A stretch of DNA of 7,021 bases. Source: Lamprocystis purpurea. GTDB lineage: Bacteria; Pseudomonadota; Gammaproteobacteria; Chromatiales; Chromatiaceae. The notes under the pieces were generated by a model. The model worked only from the letters and a program-made list of their open reading frames with translations. It made no database searches and was not told where the DNA came from. How positions within the stretch are numbered: the stretch's first letter is position 1; every line of letters starts with the position of its first letter. The stretch spans positions 2,853 through 9,873 of the forward strand of contig DYRB01000084.1 of assembly GCA_020718945.1 (NCBI GenBank), in the 5' to 3' direction. Shown one piece after another: positions 1 through 6,437 of this stretch. The position numbers and the translations under genes are program-made.

Positions 1-3000
1 TGGTCCCTGCACAACCGCTTCCTGGTGGTGAGCGGCTTCCTGGCCCTGTGCGCCTGGGGCCTGTTCGCCCTGGGCCGCATCCCCATCGACGCCATCCCGG
101 ACCTGTCGGAGAACCAGGTCATCGTCTACGCCGACTGGCCCGGGCGCTCCCCCCAGGAGGTGGAGGACCAGATCACCTACCCCCTGTCGGTCTCCCTGCA
201 AGGCTTGGCGGGGGTCAAGACGGTGCGGGCCAGTTCCATGTTCGGCTTCGCCTTCCTCACCGCCATCTTCGATGACGCCATAGACCCCTACTTCGCCCGC
301 ACCCGGGTCCTGGAGCGGCTGAACTCCCTGGGCAACCTGCTCCCGGAGGGGGTGGTGGCGCGGCTGGGCCCGGACGCCACGGGCCTGGGCTGGGTCTACC
401 AGTACTACCTGAAGGACCAGTCCGGCACCCAGGACCTGGGGTCGCTCCGCAACCTCCAGGACACCTTCATCCGCTACCAGCTCGCGGCCGTGCCCGGGGT
501 GGCGGAGGTGGCGAGCATTGGCGGTTTCGTGCGCCAGTATCAGATCGAGGTCTCGGCCTTCAAGCTCAAACAGCACGAGACCAGCCTCGGGGCCATTATG
601 GACGCGGTGGCCGCCGGCAATCTCAACGTGGGCGGCAAGACCATCGAGGAGAACGGGGCCGAGTACATCATCCGCGGTGTCGGCCTGGTCCAGGGCATCC
701 CCGACCTGGAGGCCATCCCTATCCTGCCCCACTCGGGCACGCCGCTCTACCTGCGCGACGTCGCCACGGTGCGCATCGGCGGGGACTTCCGCCGCGGGGC
801 CCTGGACCTGGATGGGCGCGAGGTGGTGGGCGGCATCGTGGTCATGCGCTATGGCGAAAACGCCTACCGGGTGATCCAAGACGTCAAGGCCCGCCTCGCC
901 GCCCTGGCCCCGGGCCTGCCAACCGGGGTATCGGTGGTCCCCTTCTACGACCGCAGCGATCTGATCGAGCGGGCCATAGCGACCCTCAAGGACGCACTGA
1001 CCGAGGAGGTCATCCTGGTCACCCTGATGCACATCCTGTTCCTGTTCCACTTCCGCAGCATCCTCATCGTCACCCTGCCCCTGCCGGCCTCCATCCTGAT
1101 CTCCTTCATTTTGATGGACCGCTTCGGCATCCCGTCGAACATCATGTCCCTCACGGGCATCGCCATTTCCATCGGCGTGCTGGTGGACGCCGGCATTGTC
1201 ATGACCGAAAACGTCATCCGCCATTGCGAGCGGGCCGAGGACGCACTGGGCCGGCGCCTGACCCCGGCGGAGACCTTCGCCCAGACCCTGACCGCCGCCA
1301 CCCAGGTCGGCCGGCCCATGTTCTTCTCCATGCTGATCATCATCTTCGCCTTCGTGCCGGTGTTCCTGCTCACCGGCCAGGAGGGCAAGCTGTTCCACCC
1401 GCTGGCCTTCACCAAGACCTTCGCCCTGATCGGGGCGACCCTGCTGGCCATCACCGCGGTGCCGGTGTTTTGCACCCTGTTGGTACGCGGGCCCTTCAAA
1501 CCCGAGTCCGAAAACTGGCTTATGAAGACCCTGCTCAAGGGCTACGAGCCGGCACTGGATTGGGCCCTGGGGCACCGCAAGTCCGTCCTGGGCCTGGCCG
1601 CGACCCTGCTGGCGGTTTGCCTGGTGATCGCCTTCGGCCTGCCGCGCCCGGTCAACGACCTGCTCCCGGAGTCCCTGGCCCGCCATACCCAGGGGTTCGG
1701 CAGCGAGTTCATGCCCACCCTGGAGGAAGGTTCCCTACTGTTCATGCCCGTGCTGCTCCCGGCCACGGCCCTGACCGAGGTCAAGCGCATCATGTCCTGG
1801 CAGGACTCGGTCATGAGCACCCATCCCGCCGTGGCCTCGGTGGCGGGCAAGCTGGGGCGGGCGGATACCGCCACGGACCCGGCCCCGGTGGAGATGATCG
1901 AGACCACCATCATGCTCAAGCCCCCGAGCGAGTGGCCAACCGGGACCACCAAGGCGTCCATCATCGCCGACCTGTCCGAGCGGCTGATGCAGGTCCCGGG
2001 CTATGTCCCCGGCTTCCTCCAGCCCATCGAGAACCGCATCCTCATGACCAGCACGGGCATCCGCGCCCAGGTCGGGGTCAAGATCTACGGCGACGACCTG
2101 GACGCCCTGCAGAAGAAGGCCTTCGAGGTGGAACGGGTGGTCAACCGGGTCCAGGGGGCCACCGGGGTCGCGCCCTCCCGGGTCCAGGGCAAGCCCTACC
2201 TGGAGATCCAGGTGGACCGGGCGCAACTCGGCCGCTATGGGCTGAGCGTCGCCGAGGTCTTCCGCCAGGTGGAGGCCGGCATCGGCGGGACCACGGTGGC
2301 CACCACCATCAAGGGGCGGGAGCGCTGGCCCATCCAGGTCCGCCTGGAGCAGGCCGACCGGGGGGACATCGACCGCCTGGGGGAAATACTCCTGGTCACC
2401 CCCTCCGGGGCCGCGGTGCAACTGCGCCAGGTGGCGGACCTCAAGCGCGTGGTCGGGCCCAACGAGATCCAGAGCGAGAACGGACGGCTGCGGGTCTTCG
2501 TCCAGGCCAATGTGCGCGACCGGGACCTGGGCGGCTTCGTGGACGAGGTCAAGGCCCGCATCGGGGCCGAGGTACCGCTGGACCCGGGCATGACCATCGA
2601 GTATTCGGGCCAGTACGAGAACCAGCTCCGCGCCCGGGAGACCCTGAGCTATGTCTTCCCGGCGGTGATCCTGATCATATTCATCACCCTGACCATGACC
2701 TTCCGCTCCCTGGGCGAGGCGATCCATGTCTTGCTCGCCGTACCCTTCGCCCTCACCGGCGGGGTCCTGCTCCAGGCCTGGATGGGGTTCAATTTCAGCG
2801 TCGCCGTCTGGGTCGGCTACATCGCCCTCTTCGGCACCGCCATCCAGACCGGGGTCATCATGGTCACCTACCTGGAGGAGGCGGTGGTAGCCAAGCGCAA
2901 GGAACTGGGCCGGGAGCTGACCCGGGAGGAACTGACCGAGGCGGTCAAGGCCGGGGCCCGGCTGAGGCTAAGGCCCAAGGTCATGACCGTGGCCACGACC

Positions 3001-3171
3001 ATAGCGTCGCTTACCCCCATTTTCTGGCTCGACCGCACCGGGGTGGAGATCATGCAGCCGCTCGCCACCCCGGTGGTGGGGGGCATGATTTCCAGTCTGG
3101 TGCATATCCTCATTGTCACGCCGGTGATCTTTGCCTGGCTGCGGGAGCGGAGGCTCGGCCAGACGGTGTAG
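1..3171 (+). CDS. cusA: CusA/SilA-type Cu(I)/Ag(I) efflux RND pump, 5' end cut by window
   Basis: Inner-membrane proton-driven RND subunit that would export Cu(I)/Ag(I) through a CusB-like adaptor and CusC-like outer-membrane channel. The frame is open from base 1 (WSLHNRFLVV), matching the CusA N-terminus from about residue 10, so only about nine residues are missing and the internal GTG at 25 is not the true start. 1056 residues are visible; E. coli CusA has 1047. The TM4 motif VDAGIVMTEN has the proton-relay Asp at codon 1186. All three methionines of the CusA periplasmic metal site are present: LFMP (1744), PVEM (1894) and RILM (2044). The neighbouring ATDPAP, ET and NR residues are also kept, favouring Cu/Ag over Zn/Co/Ni. 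The relay Lys (RPK, 2977) is kept, but CusA Glu939 is Gln here (2845). Numbering relies on remembered E. coli CusA. An insertion of about 15-19 residues precedes the metal site. The partner genes are presumably upstream, outside the window. The TAG stop lies in a hairpin-forming repeat. Confidence 0.95.
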   Translation, partial: WSLHNRFLVVSGFLALCAWGLFALGRIPIDAIPDLSENQVIVYADWPGRSPQEVEDQITYPLSVSLQGLAGVKTVRASSMFGFAFLTAIFDDAIDPYFARTRVLERLNSLGNLLPEGVVARLGPDATGLGWVYQYYLKDQSGTQDLGSLRNLQDTFIRYQLAAVPGVAEVASIGGFVRQYQIEVSAFKLKQHETSLGAIMDAVAAGNLNVGGKTIEENGAEYIIRGVGLVQGIPDLEAIPILPHSGTPLYLRDVATVRIGGDFRRGALDLDGREVVGGIVVMRYGENAYRVIQDVKARLAALAPGLPTGVSVVPFYDRSDLIERAIATLKDALTEEVILVTLMHILFLFHFRSILIVTLPLPASILISFILMDRFGIPSNIMSLTGIAISIGVLVDAGIVMTENVIRHCERAEDALGRRLTPAETFAQTLTAATQVGRPMFFSMLIIIFAFVPVFLLTGQEGKLFHPLAFTKTFALIGATLLAITAVPVFCTLLVRGPFKPESENWLMKTLLKGYEPALDWALGHRKSVLGLAATLLAVCLVIAFGLPRPVNDLLPESLARHTQGFGSEFMPTLEEGSLLFMPVLLPATALTEVKRIMSWQDSVMSTHPAVASVAGKLGRADTATDPAPVEMIETTIMLKPPSEWPTGTTKASIIADLSERLMQVPGYVPGFLQPIENRILMTSTGIRAQVGVKIYGDDLDALQKKAFEVERVVNRVQGATGVAPSRVQGKPYLEIQVDRAQLGRYGLSVAEVFRQVEAGIGGTTVATTIKGRERWPIQVRLEQADRGDIDRLGEILLVTPSGAAVQLRQVADLKRVVGPNEIQSENGRLRVFVQANVRDRDLGGFVDEVKARIGAEVPLDPGMTIEYSGQYENQLRARETLSYVFPAVILIIFITLTMTFRSLGEAIHVLLAVPFALTGGVLLQAWMGFNFSVAVWVGYIALFGTAIQTGVIMVTYLEEAVVAKRKELGRELTREELTEAVKAGARLRLRPKVMTVATTIASLTPIFWLDRTGVEIMQPLATPVVGGMISSLVHILIVTPVIFAWLRERRLGQTV

Positions 3172-3210
3172 GTCGGGCTTCGGGTCCAGGGATCGGACCC
3201 GGGCCCGGCC
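3168..3210 (+). terminator. GTAG-headed long hairpin overlapping the cusA stop; probable terminator or REP-like element
   Basis: The outer stem GGTCGGGC (3171-3178) pairs with GCCCGGCC (3203-3210) with one G-U wobble. The inner stem CGGGTCC (3181-3187) pairs perfectly with GGACCCG (3195-3201) around a 7-base loop. Only TT on one side and G on the other interrupt the stems. The hairpin starts at the last base of the cusA TAG stop and is headed by GTAG, a hallmark of one class of REP elements. There is no T-run, so Rho-independent termination is uncertain; transcript 3'-end protection is an alternative role. Confidence 0.55.
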
Positions 3211-3225
3211 GGCTCGCCGGTTCAG

Positions 3226-3253
3226 CCAGGTGCGGACCTCGACCCGCACCAGG
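3226..3253 (-). terminator. Inverted repeat downstream of nhaD, possible terminator
   Basis: The 10-base arms CCAGGTGCGG (3226-3235) and CCGCACCAGG (3244-3253) pair with a single A-A mismatch around an 8-base loop. The dyad begins about 18 bases past the nhaD stop in the convergent spacer, so it is well placed to end the leftward transcript. No U-tract follows. As a dyad it could act in either direction. Confidence 0.45.
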
Positions 3254-3271
3254 CCGCAAGCTTGGCCGGTC

Positions 3272-4687
3272 TCAGAACGCCGCGCCGTTTAACCACATGT
3301 GGACCAGGATGCTGGCGCCATAGCCGGCGGCGATGGCGGGGGTCCATTTCAGGTGGCCGAAGAAGGTGTAGGCGCCCCGCGCCTGGCCCATCAGCGCCAC
3401 CCCGGCGGCAGAGCCGATGGAGAGCAGGGAGCCGCCCACCCCGGCGGTCATGGTGACCAGCATCCACTGGCCGACGGACATGTCCGGCATCATGGTCAAC
3501 ACGGCGAACATCACCGGTATATTGTCCACCACCGCCGACAGCACGCCGATCATCACATTGGCGTAGGTGGCGCCCCAGCCGACGTACAGGGACTCCGAGA
3601 GCAGGGCGAGATAGCCGATGAAGCCCAGGCCCCCCACACACAGCACCACGCCGTAGAAGAAGAACAGGGTGTCCCATTCCGCCCGCGCCACGCTGCGGAA
3701 GATGTCGTAGGCCACCGGGCTGCCCAGATCCTCCCCCTCCTCGCCGATTGGCCCATGGCTTTCCCCCGTGCGCTTCAGGAAGTAGGCGAAGAATTTCAGG
3801 TAGCCTAGCCCGGTGAGCATGCCAATCACCGGCGGCAGGTGCAGGAAGTTGTGGAAGCCCACCGCGGTGGCGATGGTCAGGAGGAACAGGGCGACGATGA
3901 CCAGTGCGCCCCGCTTCATGCCCACCAGCACGCCGCCGCCCGCCGGCTTGCCCCCGGGCACGGCGAAGCTCATGGCGATGGCCGGCACCAGCCAGTTCAC
4001 CACGGACGGTATGAACAGCATGAAGAAGGTCCAAAAATCGATGGCGCCGTTGCTGGCCTGGATGTTCTTCTGCCAGACCATCAGGGTGGTGATGTCGCCG
4101 AAGGGGCTGAAGGCGCCGCCGGCATTGGCGGCCACCACGATGTTGATGCAGGCCAGCAGGACGAACTTGCCGTTGTTACCGGCCACCGCCAGCACCACTG
4201 CCGCCATCAGCAGGGCGGTGGTCAAGTTGTCCGCCACCGGTGAGATGAAGAAGGCCAGCAGGCCGGTGATCCAGAACAGGACCTTCAGGCTGAAGCCCTT
4301 GCGGATCAGCCAGGAACGCAGGGCATCGAAGACCTGGCGCTCCTCCATGGCGTTGATGTAGGTCATCGCCACCAACAGGAACAGCATCAGCTCGGCGTAT
4401 TCCAGCAGGGTGTGGCGCACCGCCGCCTCGGCGCTGTGGGGGATGCCGTTCTGCACATAGATCCAGCCGATCAGGCCCCAGATCAGACCTGCTGCCAGCA
4501 TCACCGGCTTGGACTTGCGCAGGTGGATGAACTCCTCCGCCATCACCAGCAAGTAGGACAGAACGAACAGGACCAGGGCGGCAATTCCCACCCAATGGCC
4601 GGTCAAATCAAGGCGTTGGCCGTCCCCCGCCGCCAGGGCGAGGGAAGGGAACGTGGACAGGGCGAGCAGAGGCAGGTAGCGCATCAT
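3272..4687 (-). CDS. nhaD: NhaD-type Na+/H+ antiporter
   Basis: Inner-membrane secondary transporter (ion transporter superfamily) exchanging cytoplasmic Na+ or Li+ for H+, for sodium and pH homeostasis. 471 residues from ATG at 4687, the usual NhaD length; ATG at 4684 is the in-frame alternative. The frame runs open much further upstream through repeat-rich DNA, but this start puts a signal-like hydrophobic segment (LPLLALSTFPSLALA) at the N-terminus. No good Shine-Dalgarno precedes it. Signature motifs are SPVADNLTTALLM (149-161), AANAGGAFSPFGDITT (186-201), LSAVVDNIP (383-391) and GGSLLSIGSAAG (418-429). Polar residues I recall as essential in Vibrio cholerae NhaD have counterparts: Asp153, Asn154, Asn188, Asp198, Thr200, Thr201, Ser384, Asn389, Ser423 and Ser426. 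About a dozen hydrophobic segments are visible. It converges on cusA across a 100-base spacer and has no operon partner here. Nothing looks broken. The family call is firm; ion preference is inferred. Confidence 0.96.
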   Translation of the reverse strand: MMRYLPLLALSTFPSLALAAGDGQRLDLTGHWVGIAALVLFVLSYLLVMAEEFIHLRKSKPVMLAAGLIWGLIGWIYVQNGIPHSAEAAVRHTLLEYAELMLFLLVAMTYINAMEERQVFDALRSWLIRKGFSLKVLFWITGLLAFFISPVADNLTTALLMAAVVLAVAGNNGKFVLLACINIVVAANAGGAFSPFGDITTLMVWQKNIQASNGAIDFWTFFMLFIPSVVNWLVPAIAMSFAVPGGKPAGGGVLVGMKRGALVIVALFLLTIATAVGFHNFLHLPPVIGMLTGLGYLKFFAYFLKRTGESHGPIGEEGEDLGSPVAYDIFRSVARAEWDTLFFFYGVVLCVGGLGFIGYLALLSESLYVGWGATYANVMIGVLSAVVDNIPVMFAVLTMMPDMSVGQWMLVTMTAGVGGSLLSIGSAAGVALMGQARGAYTFFGHLKWTPAIAAGYGASILVHMWLNGAAF

Positions 4688-4750
4688 GGTGGGACACCCG
4701 GGGGTTTTTTGCAGCGCAACAATATACCCGGGGATCGGGCCTGGCGGTAG
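4688..4750 (-). promoter_or_regulatory. Putative nhaD promoter and short leader
   Basis: This is the only A/T-rich patch in the spacer. On the - strand TATATT (4726-4721) resembles a -10 box. The best -35 at 17 bases, TACCGC (4749-4744), is poor. Between the -10 and the ATG lies the small dyad TTGC-GCT-GCAA (4719-4709), which could be an operator. ACCCGGGG occurs at 4696-4703 and again at 4726-4733, flanking the A/T patch 30 bases apart. The implied leader is about 25 bases, too short for a riboswitch. Confidence 0.3.
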
Positions 4751-4766
4751 ACGAGGGAAGGTCCCC

Positions 4767-4790
4767 GGTCGGCCTAAAGGCCAACCTACA
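4767..4790 (-). repeat. REP-like element: GTAG followed by a hairpin
   Basis: Read on the - strand: TGTAG, then the stem GGTTGGCC (4786-4779), loop TTTA (4778-4775) and stem GGCCGACC (4774-4767), with a single T-G wobble in eight pairs. A GTAG head directly joined to a short GC-rich palindrome is the pattern of REP elements mobilised or maintained by REP-associated tyrosine transposases (RAYTs). No such transposase gene is in the window. It lies about 80 bases upstream of the nhaD start, just outside the putative promoter. Only one copy is seen, so repeat status in the genome is inferred. Confidence 0.5.
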
Positions 4791-5090
4791 GACGGCCCGG
4801 GGGGCGGGGCGGCGGCTGGGGCAAACGGTGTAAGTCGGGCCCCTGTCCGCCAAGGATGCGGGCCTTGCCGAGGGCGCAGGAGCGGCCCTCGGCTAGCCCG
4901 ACCAGCCGCCCAGGCGGTCGGCCCGCACCCAGGGTCCGCCGAGGGAGCGGGGGGAGCCAAGCGGAGCCAGACGGAGCGCCGGCCTCTGGCCGGCAACTGG
5001 GTCCCCCTGCGTCCCGCCGGGGGTGTGGGTCGGATCGCCGGGAGGCGCTTGGTAAGCGCCCCGGTGGCCCCACCTCGCCCCCTCGTCGGC
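4791..5090. other. Gene-free, hairpin-dense intergenic stretch
   Basis: About 300 bases with no credible gene: the open frames here have low-complexity Gly/Pro/Arg/Ala composition, no ribosome sites, and occur in several frames at once. What it does hold is ordered secondary structure. GGGGC/GCCCC pair at 4818-4822 and 4839-4843. GCCGAGGGC (4867-4875) and GCCCTCGGC (4885-4893) form a perfect 9-bp stem. GCCGGCC (4978-4984) and GGCCGGC (4988-4994) form a perfect 7-bp stem. GGCGCTT (5044-5050) and AAGCGCC (5054-5060) form a perfect 7-bp stem. No T-tracts follow any of them. It could be degenerate mobile repeat DNA, a structured RNA, or simply GC-rich filler. Confidence 0.5.
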
Positions 5091-5134
5091 TGTGCCCAAG
5101 CCCTGGGCCGCTTGTGCCCAAGCCCTGGGCCGCG
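5091..5134. repeat. Two tandem copies of a 22-bp unit, each with an internal dyad
   Basis: The units at 5091-5112 and 5113-5134 are identical except for the final base (T versus G). Each contains the dyad GCCCA-AGCCC-TGGGC, a 5-bp stem around 5 bases. The period is close to two turns of B-DNA, so a protein bound to each dyad would sit on the same face. The array ends about 100 bases upstream of the binding-protein start, so an operator role is possible; a random tandem duplication explains it equally well. Confidence 0.7.
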
Positions 5135-5147
5135 TAGCATCCGGGGC

Positions 5148-5230
5148 GGTGCCTAAGGCGCCAAGCCACTGTAATTCATGATCTTGTCACAATCCGTGCC
5201 GGCCCCGATTCGGTCTGGCCTCGAGGGAGG
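5148..5230 (+). promoter_or_regulatory. Upstream region of the binding-protein gene: dyad, A/T-rich promoter-like patch and ribosome site
   Basis: A 15-base near-palindrome (GGTGCC-TAA-GGCGCC, 5148-5162) is followed by the only A/T-rich patch in this spacer (5170-5193). CATGAT (5177-5182) matches TATAAT at four of six positions, and TTGTCA (5184-5189) resembles a -35 box, but neither has a good partner at 16-18 bases. The exact promoter therefore cannot be fixed. AGGGAGG (5224-5230) is a strong Shine-Dalgarno six bases before the ATG and decides the start. Confidence 0.4.
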
Positions 5231-5236
5231 TTCCCC

Positions 5237-6433
5237 ATGAGAAGTTCCAACACCTTTGCCCTGGTTGGTGCCGCGCTGGTCGCCGCCGCGGCTGTTGCCC
5301 CGGCCCAGGCCGATTGGGCCCAGAAGCTCCAGGGTCTCTGGGACGGCGCCGCAAGCACGGCCCAGGACCTCTACGGTCAGGCCCAGAGTGCGGTCAAGGA
5401 CCACTGGGCCAAGCTCCCGGGGCAGATCACCCTGTGTACCGCCACCGAGCTCAAGGACTGGATCAGCGGCGAGGTGATCCCCCGCTTCAAGGAGGCGGCG
5501 CCCCTCATCGGGGTCAAGGTCGAGGCCCACGGCTCCGGCGAGCTGGCCGACGCCATGAATGCCAACAACAGCATGAAGTGTGATGTCGTCATCTTCGGCT
5601 CAGACGTCGCCGGCCTGCGCTGGAAGGGCTTCGAGGCCGCCAAGCGCACCCCCGTCGCCTACTCCGCAACGGTCTGGGTCGGGGAGAAGGACAAGCTGGA
5701 TGCCGCCCGCAGCTTCCTTGGCAAGTCCGCCGGTGCAACCCTGAGCTGCACCGACCTGGCCAAGGCCGCCGCCCAGGGGCGCTACAGCAAGATCAAGGAG
5801 GGCGGCCAGGGCAAACTGGACCTGGAGATGACCACCTCCAACTCCGGCCAATCCATGTACGTCTCCTGCGTCTACTCCATCGTGGATGCCCTGGACCCCA
5901 AGGAAGTGGAGCAGAAGCTCAATGCCAACCCCGCCCTGGAGGACCAGGTCCGGGAGTTCTTCAAAGTGGTCAAGTTTGACGTGGACTCCACCACCAGCCT
6001 GACGGTCAAGCCGGAGGGTGAGTTCATGCACCCCAACGGCGTCGGCTACAAGCACCTGGCCATCGCTACCTACGAGAGCTTCCTGCCCCAGCTCAACGAG
6101 GAGTTCACCAAGCAGGGCAAGCAGATCGAGGCGATCTACCCGGCCATCAGCATCCTCAACAACTTCCCGGCGGTGCGGGTGACGACCGAGGGTAAGAACG
6201 GTGAGGCGACCACGGCCCTGCTCCAGTTCCTGCTGAGCCAGGACGCCCAGGGCCAGCTCCCGCGCCTGGGCTTCCGTCCGGCCAACCCCAAGGTGGACTA
6301 CAGCCGCGACGGGGTCGCGAAGTTCTTCAACAACAAGATCGAGGTCGGCGACGCCCCGCGGACCCAGCAGGCGTTGCGCGACCTTTGGGGCATCGTCTCC
6401 CAGGAGCCCAAGGCCGGGGCCGTCAAGTTCTGA
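5237..6433 (+). CDS. Secreted periplasmic substrate-binding protein, SBP_bac_11/ModA-like fold, ligand unknown
   Basis: 398 residues, start fixed by AGGGAGG six bases upstream. Residues 1-25 form a Sec signal peptide: basic start, Ala/Val core, then a likely signal peptidase I cut after AQA (25/26); no lipobox Cys. Residues 26-62 are a helical, Ala/Gln-rich extension with several Trp before the fold begins at QITLCTATELKDW. Features typical of type II ABC-type binding proteins are GSGE (99-102), DVVIFGSD (116-123), TTSNSGQS (199-206), YPAISILNNFPAV (301-313), LLQFLLSQDAQ (328-338) and GFRPANP (345-351). The GSGE and SNSGQS loops are likely ligand contacts, by family analogy. Cys67, Cys115, Cys171 and Cys211 could make two disulfides. 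There is no VWA domain or C-terminal anchor. No permease or ATPase gene follows on this strand, since the next gene is opposite, so it is an orphan here. It could serve a distant ABC or other transporter, or act as a sensor. Molybdate, sulfate, iron or phosphate cannot be distinguished from the sequence. I do not recognise a named gene. Confidence 0.85.
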   Translation: MRSSNTFALVGAALVAAAAVAPAQADWAQKLQGLWDGAASTAQDLYGQAQSAVKDHWAKLPGQITLCTATELKDWISGEVIPRFKEAAPLIGVKVEAHGSGELADAMNANNSMKCDVVIFGSDVAGLRWKGFEAAKRTPVAYSATVWVGEKDKLDAARSFLGKSAGATLSCTDLAKAAAQGRYSKIKEGGQGKLDLEMTTSNSGQSMYVSCVYSIVDALDPKEVEQKLNANPALEDQVREFFKVVKFDVDSTTSLTVKPEGEFMHPNGVGYKHLAIATYESFLPQLNEEFTKQGKQIEAIYPAISILNNFPAVRVTTEGKNGEATTALLQFLLSQDAQGQLPRLGFRPANPKVDYSRDGVAKFFNNKIEVGDAPRTQQALRDLWGIVSQEPKAGAVKF

Positions 6434-6437
6434 ACGT

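Noticed and set aside
25..27. GTG at 25 as the start of cusA
   Set aside because: The frame is open to base 1 and the preceding residues (WSLHNRFLV) align with the CusA N-terminus.
1224..3323. 699-residue rightward frame and long leftward frames (1735-2727, 945-1538) inside cusA
   Set aside because: Shadow frames of the real gene; repetitive His/Gly/Pro or Arg/Met composition and no recognisable motif.
4688..4790. Na+ or Li+ riboswitch before nhaD
   Set aside because: The likely leader is only about 25 bases and I see no matching fold; a covariance-model search for nhaA and DUF1646 motifs would settle it.
4791..5134. CRISPR array
   Set aside because: Only two adjacent 22-bp copies with no spacers and unrelated hairpins; no cas genes.
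4688..5140. N-terminal extension of nhaD to the far upstream start at 5140
   Set aside because: The extra residues are low-complexity and read through the REP-like hairpin and tandem repeat; the 4687 start gives a normal family length and a signal-like N-terminus.
4686..5156. 156-residue rightward open frame in the spacer, and overlapping leftward frames at 4786-5169 and 4893-5099
   Set aside because: Gly/Pro/Arg/Ala-rich composition, several frames open at once, no ribosome site, full of inverted repeats; typical of GC-rich non-coding DNA.
5169..5190. Pho-box-like half sites CTGTAAT and TTGTCAC before the binding-protein gene
   Set aside because: Starts are 15 bases apart; a Pho box needs 11-base periodicity, and the matches are imperfect.
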